Shown: positions 45,884-56,849 of the stretch, piece after piece
How positions within the stretch are numbered: the stretch's first letter is position 1
Layout: every line of letters begins with the position of its first letter
From: Adiantum capillus-veneris
Taxonomy: Eukaryota; Streptophyta; Polypodiopsida; Polypodiales; Pteridaceae
NCBI GenBank assembly: GCA_014529385.2
Contig: CM043949.1
Span: forward strand, 147,915,850 to 147,979,849
Length of the DNA: 64,000 nucleotides
Direction: 5' to 3'
Notes under the pieces: generated by a model
Told to the model about the DNA's origin: nothing
Seen by the model: the letters and a program-made list of their open reading frames with translations, nothing else
Database searches by the model: none
Program-made: the position numbers and the translations under genes

Positions 45884-46919
45884 ATCCCCCCCCCCCCATC
45901 TACCTTGCGCAGAAAACAGGCCGCCGACCATCTGCCAAAAGGAAAAAAACAAAAACAAAATAACTATATATACATTATATATATATATATATAGCCCCCC
46001 CTTCCCACGCACGTTTTTGCACACACATACCTATACAAAACACACACACACCCGCTCTCATGCATGAATATATATACACACAGACACATGTATGCACTGC
46101 ACCACAGATACAACGAAGCAAACGACTACGACATCAACAAACAAAAGAAGAAGGATTCAAAGCACGCGCCGCCAACAACAAAAAAAGAAAATGCACCGAA
46201 GGCATGCCCCGACCGACTTTGAAAAGAAGTACGCTCGACACCGACGCACTAGCAGCACGCTGTTCGTCGACAACACGCAACCACGATGCCATCCTAGTAA
46301 TTTATAGGTTTTTTCCATCAATATCTTCAGTTTTTACCTGAGCCATTGTAAATTTCCATTTTTTTGTAAATATCCTCTCTCTAGGTGATGGTCGCAAAGG
46401 CCCACCTAGAGATTCACATCTTTTAATAACCTCCCAAAACAAAGAAAGGGTCAACGACACCGGGCCCACCACTTCCTTTGTCTCCCCGATTAAGCTTACC
46501 CTAACCACACTGGGATTACCATAATCCAAGCAGCCAACACCTATAAATTGGCACTGAGAGGTCACTATCGGGGGGGGGGAAGGGGGGCAATTCATGAGGA
46601 ACCAAGCATTTGGTAGAGTGTAGTAGGAAGGATTGACACTATCACCATCACGGGGAGGGGGCTTGTGTGTTGGGTTTGCCTTGGGAATTGCACCATGCAA
46701 AGGGAACCACATCCACCTCTCGACTCCAATGGTCGATGCACACACGTATGCACGGTCTTGGTGGTAAGTATTCACAATCATTGAGCCGTCTTAGAGAACG
46801 CACCAAGTAGGTTGCACCACCTCCTCCCCCTACCTCTCTACCACTAGGGCATGCCGCCTTGTAAATATTGCAGAAATAATTCACCCTCACACCCCCGAGG
46901 GTTTTCATCATGTGCAAAT

Positions 46920-46921
<2 letters not shown>

Positions 46922-47006
<85 letters not shown>
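46922..47006. repeat. Compound (CT)n(GT)n microsatellite
   Basis: About 25 CT units run directly into 17 GT units. The 5' LTR counterpart at 23699-23734 is less than half as long. Confidence 0.95.
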
Positions 47007-47008
<2 letters not shown>

Positions 47009-47419
47009 GTTTGCGGTGTTCATATGATCGTGGTTTTGCTTCCTAGCCACTCAAAGCTAGGTGGTTCCCCCTGTTCACTTTACCGTGGTAGGCTCGAGGC
47101 ACGCCATTCGGTCCCCGGACTTTTAGAGGCTGTCGGAGTCGGGGTCCTCTTTGCGTCCGTCACTATCTTTACGGCTCGTCAATCGGAGCTACGGGTAGGA
47201 AGTTACGACAGTTTTAAGTTGAGTCAGTAGCAGATCCGTACCGGATTGGGAAATTGCACTTGAGGGGACAAAATTGGATCGAATGCATCAGGCTGAAGTG
47301 CTCACTTTTTGGAGCATGTCAGTCTTTTCAGATCGGAGATCGGATTTACGGTTGCCAAGTTATGGCCGTTAAAGTATCACTGGGGGTCGGGTTCGAACTG
47401 CCCTGGTCGCCCTGTTTAA

Positions 47420-47762
47420 TCACATTTATCAGGATAAATGCAGTGCGGTGCCGATGTGTATGCCAAATGTGGGCCGATGCAGGTGCAGTAAGTGCTTGAG
47501 GAGTATCATGTCCGAAATGTCGTCTTTTGGAATTCAATGATTGTAGGGAATGCCGACACGGCTGCAACAAGGAGCTAGTTTTTGTTTCCTATTGCAACAA
47601 GATTGCTGGAGGAAGTTGTTGTGCTTGGGAATGTTGTGGCCGACATGTATGCCTACTGTGTATGCAGTGGCCCGGGCTCGAGACGTAAAAAAAGTGTGGT
47701 GCCCTTATGAAGGAAGGTCGGCCGCCCAAGGAGCCAAGTCAATGGCCCCCCCAAGGGCCTAG
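47420..47762 (+). pseudogene. Decayed PPR-protein fragment, left arm
   Basis: PPR proteins bind organelle RNA. Reading with stops, the plus strand gives DVYAKCGPMQVQ, VLEEYHVRNVVFWNSMI and, after a shift, VVLGNVVADMYA. These are degenerate forms of the V-D-M-Y-A-K-C-G and R-D-V-V-S-W-N-S-M-I motifs of plant PPR repeats. There are several frame breaks in about 300 bp, and the same fragment occurs in the right arm. It is a fossil carried within the inverted repeat, not a gene. Confidence 0.65.
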
Positions 47763-48028
47763 AATATGTCCGCCCAATGGGTAAAACAAGAAGGGTTTTT
47801 TTTTTTCAAACCTAAGGGAAGTGTGAAGCGAAGGATGGCGAAGCCCTGAAGCCAGCGCGCAGGTAGCAAAGAGAAGGAGAAAGCATCGCGCTGGGCGCCA
47901 CAGTACTCGGCCGAGTTAGCTGCAAAGTCGAAAGAGACTCAGAAGCACCTCGCGCACAATTTTGACCCTAGTACCGGTGAATTCTGCGCCACTCAAAATC
48001 TCGGCATGCCACGTCATCAAGAGCCCCT

Positions 48029-48054
48029 TCCCATTAGCGATATCGCTAATGGGA
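48029..48054. repeat. Perfect 26-bp palindrome, left arm
   Basis: The half-site is TCCCATTAGCGAT, followed at once by its exact reverse complement. An identical copy lies at 63281-63306. Confidence 0.97.
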
Positions 48055-49149
48055 TGCCGGGAATATAACTTTTTTTTGCCATGTAGTAGAAAAAGAAAGG
48101 GTGGTCGTGTGATAGGTCCGATCATCATTCATGAGGAAAAGCTCTTTGGAGGAAAAAGCGGGGGGAAGCTCTTATCACATCAGCATCACAAGTAAGCTCT
48201 CTCGATCTCTCTTCGCAGGAGGGAACATGAGATCTTATTGCCATAAGCTCAAGGCTCTTAATCTAATCCTCATCCTCATAAGCTTGGAGCACTTAAGCTT
48301 ATCCTCATCCTCATAAGCTTGGAGCCCTTAAGCTAATCCTCCTCATAAACCGCTCGGATTATCTTCTAAGCACTCACTAAAGCTCCTAATCCCTTAAGCA
48401 ACCCTTAATCTCCTAATCCTAAGCTCTTAAGCCGAATAAAGCCTATGAACTCGAAGCCATAAGCCACGATCTGATATCAAGCCTAATCTCTTGGATGCCA
48501 AGCCAAAGCTAAGCCTAATCAAATTCCTAAGCTGCTTAATCTCAAAAGTTTGAGCCAAGATCTATACATCAAGCCTAATCTTTCGAACTAGTTGTCGGCA
48601 AGGCATGCAAGCAAGGAAGTTGGAGGTCGAAGCTTGAGCAAAATCTTGTCACGGATTAAAGCAAGTAAGGAGTTGAAGCCTGTAGGATCACGGAACTGAT
48701 CCGATGCCTAATCTCAATTCATTAGCCAAGCCTAATGTGTGAGCGTAATCTTAAACCATTAGGCGAGCCTATAAACCCATTCAATTCTGAAAGACAAATT
48801 AGATGGCCAGTGGAAGAGGAAGTTCCTAAGCCATAACGAGAAGAAGCAGAAGGCAATATTAAGAAGGTTATTATCACTTTTCTTGATTAGCACCTGGACT
48901 AAGCCAGGTTTTATCTTGTAAGGAGCATTAAGCCTCCATTAATGATTGATTAATGATGATTATGGTTGATTAATTGGAATTAAGAGAACTGTTTGTTTTG
49001 AGCACTATTGCCGTTAATTGTGCCTACTACACCTCTTTTCCCGCACCTCTCACAGTCATGGGCCCAGTGCCTTCCCGACTCACCATTCGCACATTTATCC
49101 CCTGACATTCTCGGTGAACGCGACACGAAACAAGCCGGGGTGGGAGGTC

Positions 49150-50643
49150 AGGATGGAGATTCCAGCATAATTGAAGCAGTTTATTGAAGATTACAACCTG
49201 AATAGATTTGATGGCTTAGTTCAGAGATGTTTGCACGCAGTAAAAGTTATGAAGATGAAAGAGCAGATTGATGCTATAGTGGAGATGGCACTTGATGCTG
49301 TGCATGAGCAGTATGGGATTTTTCAAGGGCATGATCCAGATGGACTCCTTGCATGCTATCAAGCCGAGATGAAGAGCCGAGGAATTCCAGTAGATCGGAT
49401 GATTTCGACCTTTGAAGGAGTTGTAACCTCAGAGTTTAAAGACAAGGTTTGAGAACTGGCAGAGACATACCCCACACAGTGGGATTATTTTGCAGAAGGG
49501 TTTGTTCATGAAAGCTCAAAAACTATCGAGTTAACAATGAAGGAGATTAATGAACGAAGCCAGATTGTTTTCTATAAAGAAGAAGGGGATCATATGCAGT
49601 TCCTTAATTATGATCAAATTTGGGACCATATTTCTACAAGAAGTCAAGCCAAAGAAAATACAGCTTTGGAAAAAGCAGATTCAACTTCGAAGGACCATAT
49701 TTTGAGCAACCAAGCAAAGGTACATGATGATTTTTCAAGTTAACAATGAAGGAGATTAATGAACGAAGCCAGATTGTTTTCTATAAAGAAGAAGGGGATC
49801 ATATGCAGTTGCTTAATTATGATCAATTTGGGACCATATTTCTGCAAGAAGTCAAGCCAAGGCAAATACAGCTTTGGAAAAAGCAGATTCAACTTCGAAG
49901 GACCATATTTTAAGCAACCAAGAAAAGGTACACGATGATTTTTCTGCTGAAACATGTATGAATTTTTTTCGAATATTTCTTGCATGGAAGTTACTTCGAA
50001 TAATGGTTTTAGTGAAGAGCTAGACTGTACAACAACACTTTTTCAAGCTACTGACCTTGGCATTGGGTGCTCTCAACAAGTTTATCAAGAAGATGAGCCA
50101 CTACAGGCTTCTAATGGTTCTATCGGCACTATAGCTGAGTAGGGTAGCAGATTTATTGCAGATGATTGCATAAACAATTCTATTATACATGCAATAGATG
50201 ATGAAGTGGGCGAGACTGTGAACCTAACACAGGATGTACCTAATAATGTCAATGAGATTATGGTTGCTTCTGGCAATATGTTTGTTGATTTAATTATCAC
50301 AAAAGTAGATTCCATAATTGATGGGTTTTTGGCCCAAGCTGAAGGAGAAGGTTATAGCAATATAGAAGAGCTTTGTGATGCATGTACCCCTTCAGAAGGG
50401 GTGCCTGATGAACCTTTTTCAAGTTATAATGGCTTGCTCAGTAGAATGGATGCAGATGAGGAAGTAGAGGACAATATTGAAGATTGTTTACATCATGCTG
50501 ATCGTGAACAAGATAATGACACGGACTGTATATCTATGCTTACATATGGGCTGCAAGAGGAGCCAACTCTTATAGCAAAATTGTCCCTGCAGCACCTCAT
50601 AATGCTTGAAGTGGGCCACTATTTGATTCTTTTGCCTTTGTAG
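49150..50643 (+). pseudogene. Unknown acidic protein, decayed
   Basis: A long plus-strand frame begins at ATG 49151 but meets TAA at codon 6. It goes on through about 49171-49743, with a TGA near 49450, then a 209-bp internal duplication. It resumes in the same frame at about 49954-50141 and 50206-50643. The N-terminal third looks globular (QFIEDYNLNRFDGLVQRCLH, then HDPDGLLACYQAEMKSRGIP). The rest is acidic and low in motifs. I recognise no family. The long open stretches with balanced composition suggest a recently disabled gene. It may have been carried between the inverted arms. No splice sites were needed to connect the pieces. Confidence 0.5.
49531..49948 (+). repeat. 209-bp tandem duplication in the unknown pseudogene
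   Basis: The segment starting TTAACAATGAAGGAG at 49531 recurs at 49740. The 209-bp period is not a multiple of three. A one-base deletion in the second copy (CAATTTGGG against CAAATTTGGG) helps restore the original frame beyond it. Confidence 0.9.
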
Positions 50644-51560
50644 TCTTCCAAGTGAGCCCCCCATACATCAACCATGACCTAATATTGCCAAGGAGCTTGC
50701 ACACATGTATGGTATAGGATAAGTATCAAATGTAATATATACTTGTGGGGTAAGAAGATATGATCATGAAAAATGGACACATGGGATGCATGGTGGCAAA
50801 ATATATAAAATAAAAGGAGGAAAATCATGAGGGAAGGGACCCTCAATTATTCTCTACTTTGAGTGATTTATGGAATTTATTTGAAGATGAAACTTATGTA
50901 CTTGTGAATATTTATCTAGGAGGGATGGAAAAAAATATGACGGAGCCGATAAGGTTATTGGTGAATTCTTACGGTGAAGTTACATAAGGGTTTTTCAAGG
51001 ATTATGTGAGTAGAGATTAAGGGTAAGAATGATAGTAAAATGTCTATTGGGAATGACACGCGATGGAAGCTAGTATACTTAGGCCTGATAACGCACACCT
51101 AAGAATATATATTTACATAGATACAATTTTTTTGAAAAAAACCCTTTATACTTAGGTCCTTTATTTAATAGAAAATATTTACATGTAAAGAGGACCGTAA
51201 TATTATAAATTTATTTTTTTGTCTCCTAGCCCAATGACTCACTCAATGATTTAATAAAAAATGTGATAAAAACCCCAAACACACGCACACTATTTACAAT
51301 GAAAAAGCGAGCCTACTCATTGTGGTAGGGTGTTTTTGTGGGGTGAAGTGGCTTCTTGAAATATTTTATGAGAGCCGAAAAAATGGTTGTCACCACCAAT
51401 GTGCCCAAGCGTGTCTGTCTAGGCCGTTTATGAAAAACCGTATCCGAGACCACCTTGTAGGCCTCCTTTTGCTCTGGGAAATCCCCCACTTTTTCAAACG
51501 CCTCCCGTTGAATCTCCTCAGAGGTCTTCTTTTCAATTTTTCCCCATCTAACACGATGGC
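50644..51560. other. No gene seen
   Basis: AT-rich sequence. A plus open stretch at 51322-51570 has no motif and overlaps the antisense side of the phosphatase-like pseudogene. Confidence 0.5.
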
Positions 51561-51561
51561 A

Positions 51562-52340
51562 TCAGTCTAGGCTTCTTTGTCTATGCAACTCTATAAGATC
51601 CTTAACAATCAAGTCCTTTTCACTGACCCTGATGCCAAACACATCTCCTCCTCTAGTAACAAACTGCGTTCTATCCCCTGCCTTCAGGTACTTGTACAGC
51701 CATGGGGCAAGCTTATGTGTAAGGAATGGCCTTTGAGTTGTATCGTTAGGCAAGCCAAACGCTGGCACAATGCAGCAATTGCCAAAAAAATTAAATATAC
51801 ACTTGTACAAACTGTCATCAACCAGTAGCGCATTGTGTGGACCAAACTGACCATTACACGTGTTCTAGAAATCATTGAGGTGCTTAAAGAAAATGGGTTT
51901 TTTGTCCTTGATTTTGTGATTATGAAGCACATCACAGGAAGTCTCTGCAATGAACCCTACTACGAGTCCTCATAAACCTAGAAAGCAGTCACGGAAACGC
52001 TTTACAACATTATGTTCCATGGCTGAGCTCCAAATGAATACATTGAAATGAGTTGCTACCCACAATAAGAACTGCCTTGCACAGGCCGCACAAGGAAGTA
52101 TATCCTTCTTGGCCTCTCCTCCAGTACCTGGTCATATTGTAGATTCCATGTAGGGAGAAACATATCTTCTTCCAGATTCACTTTATAAATCAAAAGACCA
52201 TTCATATCCAAAATAAGAGCGCGAGGATCATTCTGCACACTTTCTGGGACAACATGATAATCCTCCTCAGCTGATGCAAGCATCCTGCTCGGATCGTTGC
52301 AATTTGGGAAAGCCCATGAACATGAGCTAGATGCATACAT
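51562..52340 (-). pseudogene. FCP1/NIF-type phosphatase-like pseudogene
   Basis: FCP1/NIF proteins are HAD-fold phosphatases acting on the RNA polymerase II tail and other targets. On minus, from 52340, the frame reads to RALILDMNGLLIYKV (about 52205), the motif-I region; here it is D-M-N-G instead of the catalytic D-x-D-x-T, so activity is doubtful even in the parent. A frameshift near 52070 follows. The next frame has THFNVFIWSSAMEHNVV, then DKKPIFFKHLNDF and GPHNALLVDDSLYKC, the L-V-D-D-S acidic motif. HKLAPWLYKYLKA follows near the end. In-frame stops occur near 51973 and 51867. The match of three motifs in order supports the family; the breaks show decay. The duplicated exons upstream on minus probably belong to the same gene. 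Confidence 0.78.
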
Positions 52341-52450
52341 GTGCCAACTTTATGTGGTACATCCGCTTGAGGGCCATGTACCGTCTCTACCTTTTAAACG
52401 GGTGATCTATCACGAGTTTTTTTGGCCTTGACTTGGGCTTCGTTTCTGAC

Positions 52451-53470
52451 GGTGGACATACTACTAGCATCAACATCAATTCCTTATGAATTATTGCATA
52501 CACAAGACTATCTACATAAGTTAACTAATTGCGAGGAAAAACAACAAAATATTTGCCAAAACAGCTTGGAATAGCATTCATATTATGTCCTTGAAACATA
52601 AAAGTTTACAAAGATGCATCAGGGGACAATAGACCAGCATCATGATCTTGGCTGGTGGTATTAGGGGATCATCCAAAGGGCTTGCTTGATGAACTTGCCG
52701 TGGAGCAGGCATAGTGCCATCAACGCTCACATGATGAGTAGGGACTTCAGTGTTTAGGCTTGCATCAGCAACTGTATCAGGAGCAGGAACAATACCATCA
52801 ATGCTCACACAATGAACAGGGAATTCACTGTTTAGACTTGCATCAACAACTGTATCAGGAGTAGGGCCTTCAGCACCAACCATTGCTAGGTCAATTACCC
52901 GAGGCAGAGTAGGGTCTTTGCCAGCATCCTCTACTGCCTTTCTATTTCAACATCTCGGCAAGGGATTTCACTGCCACTCCTAACATCTAGAGGATTTTTT
53001 ATGAACAGAGTTTTCTTCATCCTCTTGGATGCTGGCTTTGCTGACCCTTGCCTCTTTTTTTTAACTTCTGCCAACATGGTTTCCAGAGTGTCTCCACAAT
53101 CTTTATTGACAGGAGATTCTGCATGTTGCTATGCCATCAGTAAGTGCTCCAAAAAGACAAAAAAACTCAACCACGTGTGAGTGGGCTGACACTTAATTTA
53201 CTATGGCATACCTTTTTGCATCAATGTATTGCTATTTGTATCTTCATCATCAGCTCCGTGTGCAATTACAGACCTTCTTGTCAACCTCCTAGACATATTT
53301 TTCCCATGCTTGCCACCTCTTCCAAGCTTTCCCTGTTTTACCTTGTCCGCTATGTCTCCAACTGTTGCCTCTAGAACATCATTAGGTGTCTCGGAGATCC
53401 CTGGAGCTGCAATGGAAGATGTGATTAAACTAGAAGTACCTTTAAAGCTACTTTATAGCTATCTAGCAAG
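52451..53470 (-). repeat. 1.08-kb tandem duplication, unit 1
   Basis: Starts GGTGGACATACTACTAGC; the same start recurs at 53536. It contains minus-strand exon-like segments. One ends at a donor (AAAAAG|GTATGCC on minus, exon end about 53212) and encodes KQGKLGRGGKHGKNMSRRL. The second, at about 53090-52600, encodes CGDTLETMLAEVKKKRQ and then PAPDTVADASLNTEVP-type repeats. It is frameshifted at about 52940. Confidence 0.88.
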
Positions 53471-53535
53471 AATCATTATGAAGCATTGAGTGATGTGATT
53501 CAGGTAGGTGACAAATTTGCTATCAATGCCGAGGA

Positions 53536-54564
53536 GGTGGACATACTACTAGCATCAACATCAATTCCTTATGAATTACTGCATACACAAGACTATCTAC
53601 ATAAGTTAACTAATTGCGAGGAAAAACAACAAAATATTTGCAAAAACAGCTTGGAATAGCATTCATATTATGTCCTTGAAACAGAAAAGTTTACAAAGAT
53701 GCATTAGGGGACAATAGACCAAAACCATGATCTTGGCTGGTGGTAATAGGGTGATCAGCCAAAGGGCTTGCTTGATGAACTTGTTGTGGAGCAGGCACAC
53801 TGCCATCAACACTACCATCAACGCTCACACGATGAGCAGGGACTTCACTATTTAGGCTTGCATCAGCAACTGTATCAGGAGCAGGCACGATACCATCAAT
53901 GCGCACACAATGAACAAGGACTTTACTATTTAGGCTTGCATCAGCAATTGTATCAAGAGCAGGGCCTTCAGCACCAACCATTGTTAGGTCAATTACTCGA
54001 GGCAGAGTAGGGTCTTCATCAACATCCTTTGCATGCCTTTGTATTTCAACATCTGGGAAAGGGATTTCACCGCCACTCCTAGCATCTTGAGGAGTTTTGA
54101 TAAACAGAGTTTTCTTCATCCTCTTGGATAGTGGCTTTGCTGACCCTTACCTCTTTCTTTTAGCCTCTTCCACCATGTTCTTGAGAGTGTCTCCACAATA
54201 TTTATTGACAGGAGATTCTGCATGTTGCTATGCCATCAGTAAGTTCTCCAAAATGACAAAAAAACTCAACCACGTGTAAGTGGGTTGACACTAAATTTAC
54301 TAAGGCATACCTTTTTGCATCAATGTATCGCTATTTGTATCTTCATCGTCAGATCCGTGTGCAATTATAGACCTTCTTGTCAACCTCCTAGACATACTTT
54401 GCCCATGCTTTCCACCTCTTGCAAGCTTTCCCTGTTTTGGCTTGTCCTCTATGTCTCCAACTATTGCCTCTGGAACATCATCAGGTGTCTCAGAGATCCC
54501 TGGAGTTTCAATGGAAGATGTGATTAAACTATTAGTACCTCAAGCTACTTAATAGCTATCTAGA
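53536..54564 (-). repeat. 1.08-kb tandem duplication, unit 2
   Basis: This is the direct repeat of unit 1. It holds the same two exon-like segments on minus, ending at the same GT donor near 54310. It keeps the Ala/Pro/Val-rich 24-residue-type repeats in a better frame than unit 1, but has a TAA in the KRKR-G-S-A-K-P segment. Confidence 0.88.
53691..54119 (-). pseudogene. Repeat-bearing exon of the phosphatase-like gene, copy 2
   Basis: The minus frame reads MKKTLFIKTPQDARSGGEIP, then RVIDLTMVGAEGP, then about three units of the form APDTVADASLNSEVPAHRVS. It ends QVHQASPLADHP. The paralogous exon lies at 52578-52990. Similar sequence, identical order and the conserved intron donor upstream suggest an N-terminal low-complexity region of a nuclear protein, plausibly the same gene as the FCP1-like domain at 52340-51562. 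I do not know a family for the repeat itself. The copies carry stops or frameshifts, so I call it a pseudogene. Confidence 0.55.
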
Positions 54565-54565
54565 A

Positions 54566-55149
54566 GCTGGCTAATAACATAATATTAATTGGCTAACAGC
54601 TGTCATACACCACCTAAAACTCTGTAATACTTTGCCAACAACATGTAGCCATAGCATGCCTGGAGAGGTACACAACTTGAAACTTAGCAAGAAACTCTCA
54701 AACCTCACCTTTGCTTTGAAGACCATCTTTTGGACTTGTGGAGCAGCCCGCAGCAACGTCACAAGTACTACTTTTTCTGATTACTGGTAGCTGTGAATTC
54801 TTGAAGGAGCTACAAGAAGACTTTTCTAGGGATTATCCCCAACAATCAAAGCTGACTGCATTGCATCTTCACCAGATGTCTTTTCTCGTGTGAACATACA
54901 TGTGGTTGGAACACAATCAACTGCTATTACAAAAAGATGCCAAGAAGCAATTAAAAAAGGAAGTCAAACTTTTAGAAACAAAGTCAAACTTTTCAACAAA
55001 TTATTGGACAGCTTTTGGTTGTTAACAATTAGAAATACTTGTTGCATAGTGAACGAGAAAAGATTTACCACGCACAGTCAATCACTATTAGGGAGCTGAT
55101 CAACAAGCATCAAGTAGCATTTGCCTCCTACTAGCTCTCTAAACCTAGA
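54566..55149. other. Transition into the AGCTA-rich array, no gene
   Basis: Short open stretches here have no motifs. AGCTA words begin to rise at 54540 and become dense after 55150. Confidence 0.5.
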
Positions 55150-56640
55150 AAATGGCTATCACCCACTAGCTGATTAGAGCTATCTGTTAGGCATCTATTA
55201 ATAACTGGTAGAAAGCTTTCTGAGAAGCAGATATAGCCTATCTGCTTGCAATCTATTGAGCAACAATTGGTTGTAAATAGCTAGGCAATACTAGCCACAT
55301 AGTCAATAAGAGTATATACCACACAATCAACAGCTAATGTGGAGCTATTTAACAAGCATACGGTAGCTTTTACCAGCCAGTAGCTCTCTAAACCTAGCAG
55401 GTAGCTATCACCCACTAGCTATGAAAAACAATAGCCACCCAATAGCTGGTTAATACCTACACAATAGGTAGCTGTCACCCACTAGCTATGAAAAACAATA
55501 GCTACTTAATAGCTGGTTAAAATAGCTAAAAGCTCTCAAAACCTGGCAAATAGCTATTACCCACTAGCTGTGGACGACAATAGCTACTTGATAGCTGGTG
55601 AGATAGCTACTTCCATCTAATAGCTCTCAAAAAATTCCCAATAGCTATGGAAGACAATAGCTACCTGATAGTTGGTTCTAAGATGTCTGTCAAGCACCTA
55701 TTGATAGTTGGCCAGATAGCTACTAGCAGCTGATAGATTTCAAAACCAGGCAAATAGCTTTAACCTAATAGCTATGGTAGGCAATAGCTACCTAACAGCT
55801 GGTTATAAGCACTATCAAGAAGCCATTAATAACAGCTTCAGATGGCTATTTCCAACTAATATCTCTCCAAAATTGGAGAAAAGCTATACCCACTAGCTGT
55901 GTAAGACAGTAGATGTGATCAATAGCTACTTCCAGCTAATAGCTCTCTAACCCTGCAAAATAGCTATCACCCAATAGCTGTGGAAAATAGCTATCATCCA
56001 CTAGCTATGGAAGCCAATAGCTAACTCATAGTTGATTGAAAGCTCTCTCACACAACTAATAGGTCAATTAGGTATTTCCAGCTAATAGGCCATGACCCAC
56101 TAGCTATGGTAGAAGATAGCTACCTAATAGCTGGTCAAAAGCTATCTCAGAAGCAACTTTAGCCAAGTTTGGGTCTATAATATCTACTTGCAAGCTATTA
56201 AACAGCTATTTCTTGTTGCTAACTAGAAATATTGGACACATGGTGATTGAGTGTGTATATCTACACACTATCAATAGCTATTGTACAACTACAAAAATCA
56301 ACCTCATAGATGGTCAAAAGCTTCGGGACCAGCAGATATGTAATAGCTAGTACCCAACTACTATTAGATTGCTATTAAATTCTAATAGCTAGTAATATTA
56401 GCCACTAGTGAATGAGAAAGTATTTACTCACACAATTAATAGCTATTCTGGAGCTATTTAACAAGAGCCACGTAGCTATTAGTAGCTAGTAGCTCTCTCT
56501 AAACCTAGCAGATAGATACCACCCACTATTTATGGAAGCCATTGGCAAACTAATAGGCTGGTTTAAAGATGTATCTAATAGCTTTTTAAAATCTTGTGAT
56601 AAGCAGTTATTGGTAATTGGACAGTAAGCTGTATTAGTAG
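55150..56640. repeat. Degenerate AGCTA/TAGCT-rich tandem array
   Basis: TAGCT or AGCTA occurs up to three or four times per 60 bp. A longer unit, built on CCCACTAGCTATGGAAGACA then ATAGCTACCTAATAGCTGGT, recurs near 55414, 55482, 55560, 55640, 55755, 55999 and 56098, at irregular spacing of about 70-240 bp. It has no coding potential on either strand. Confidence 0.88.
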
Positions 56641-56708
56641 CCAATAGCTATCAAATAGTTAGCTCATAGCTATACCTAATACAACTATTGGTTACTAATA
56701 CAGCTTAC
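56624..56708. other. 24-bp inverted repeat forming a hairpin
   Basis: Arms 56624-56647 and 56685-56708 are reverse complements with one mismatch, around a 37-nt loop. The left arm starts GTAAGCTGTATTAG. Beyond it, to 56870, short GGTTACTAATACAGC-type repeats continue. Confidence 0.9.
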
Positions 56709-56849
56709 TACTAATTACAAGCTATTTGATGGCTATTTGACAGCTTACCACTAATTACAAGCTATTGACAGCTATTGGTTACTATTACTAATATAATTTA
56801 CTACTAATACAATTGTTGGTTACTAATAGAGCTTACTACTAATACTTTT

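Larger units (their letters stand above)
17401..47162 (+). mobile_element. Element C: outer Gypsy LTR retrotransposon with nested insertions
   Basis: The element is bounded by two copies of one LTR (17401-23891 and 44766-47162), both starting TGATAGCCGACTTTCGG and ending GCGTCCGTCA. It is flanked by CTAT at 17397-17400 and 47163-47166. After the 5' LTR comes a primer-binding-site candidate, then small open frames. Gag begins at 39811, followed by protease, reverse transcriptase, RNase H and integrase to 44736. Element A sits in the 5' LTR, and B, which contains D, sits in the leader. Removing them leaves about 10.9 kb, a normal size for a large plant Gypsy element. The integrase tail has no chromodomain. 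Several stops and frameshifts make it non-autonomous. Confidence 0.9.
44766..47162 (+). repeat. 3' LTR of element C
   Basis: 2397 bp, undisturbed, and therefore the empty-site reference for element A's insertion into the 5' LTR. It is packed with microsatellites that the 5' LTR also carries in shorter form. It is followed by CTAT. Confidence 0.92.
47331..49106 (+). repeat. Left arm of a long inverted repeat
   Basis: The arm aligns, in reverse, with 62229-64000 along its whole length, starting exactly at the window's right edge (47331 pairs with 64000). Shared features include PPR-like sequence, the 26-bp palindrome, a run of AAGCTTGGAG/CTTAAGC short repeats (48240-48560) and CGCACATTTATCCCC at the inner end. 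The two diverge beyond about 49106. Confidence 0.92.

Noticed and set aside
47420-47762. A functional PPR gene
   Set aside because: Several stops and frame changes within about 300 bp, and the same breaks in the second arm.
54571-55099. Short open frames on both strands
   Set aside because: No motif, no codon bias visible, and a start of the AGCTA-rich repeat.
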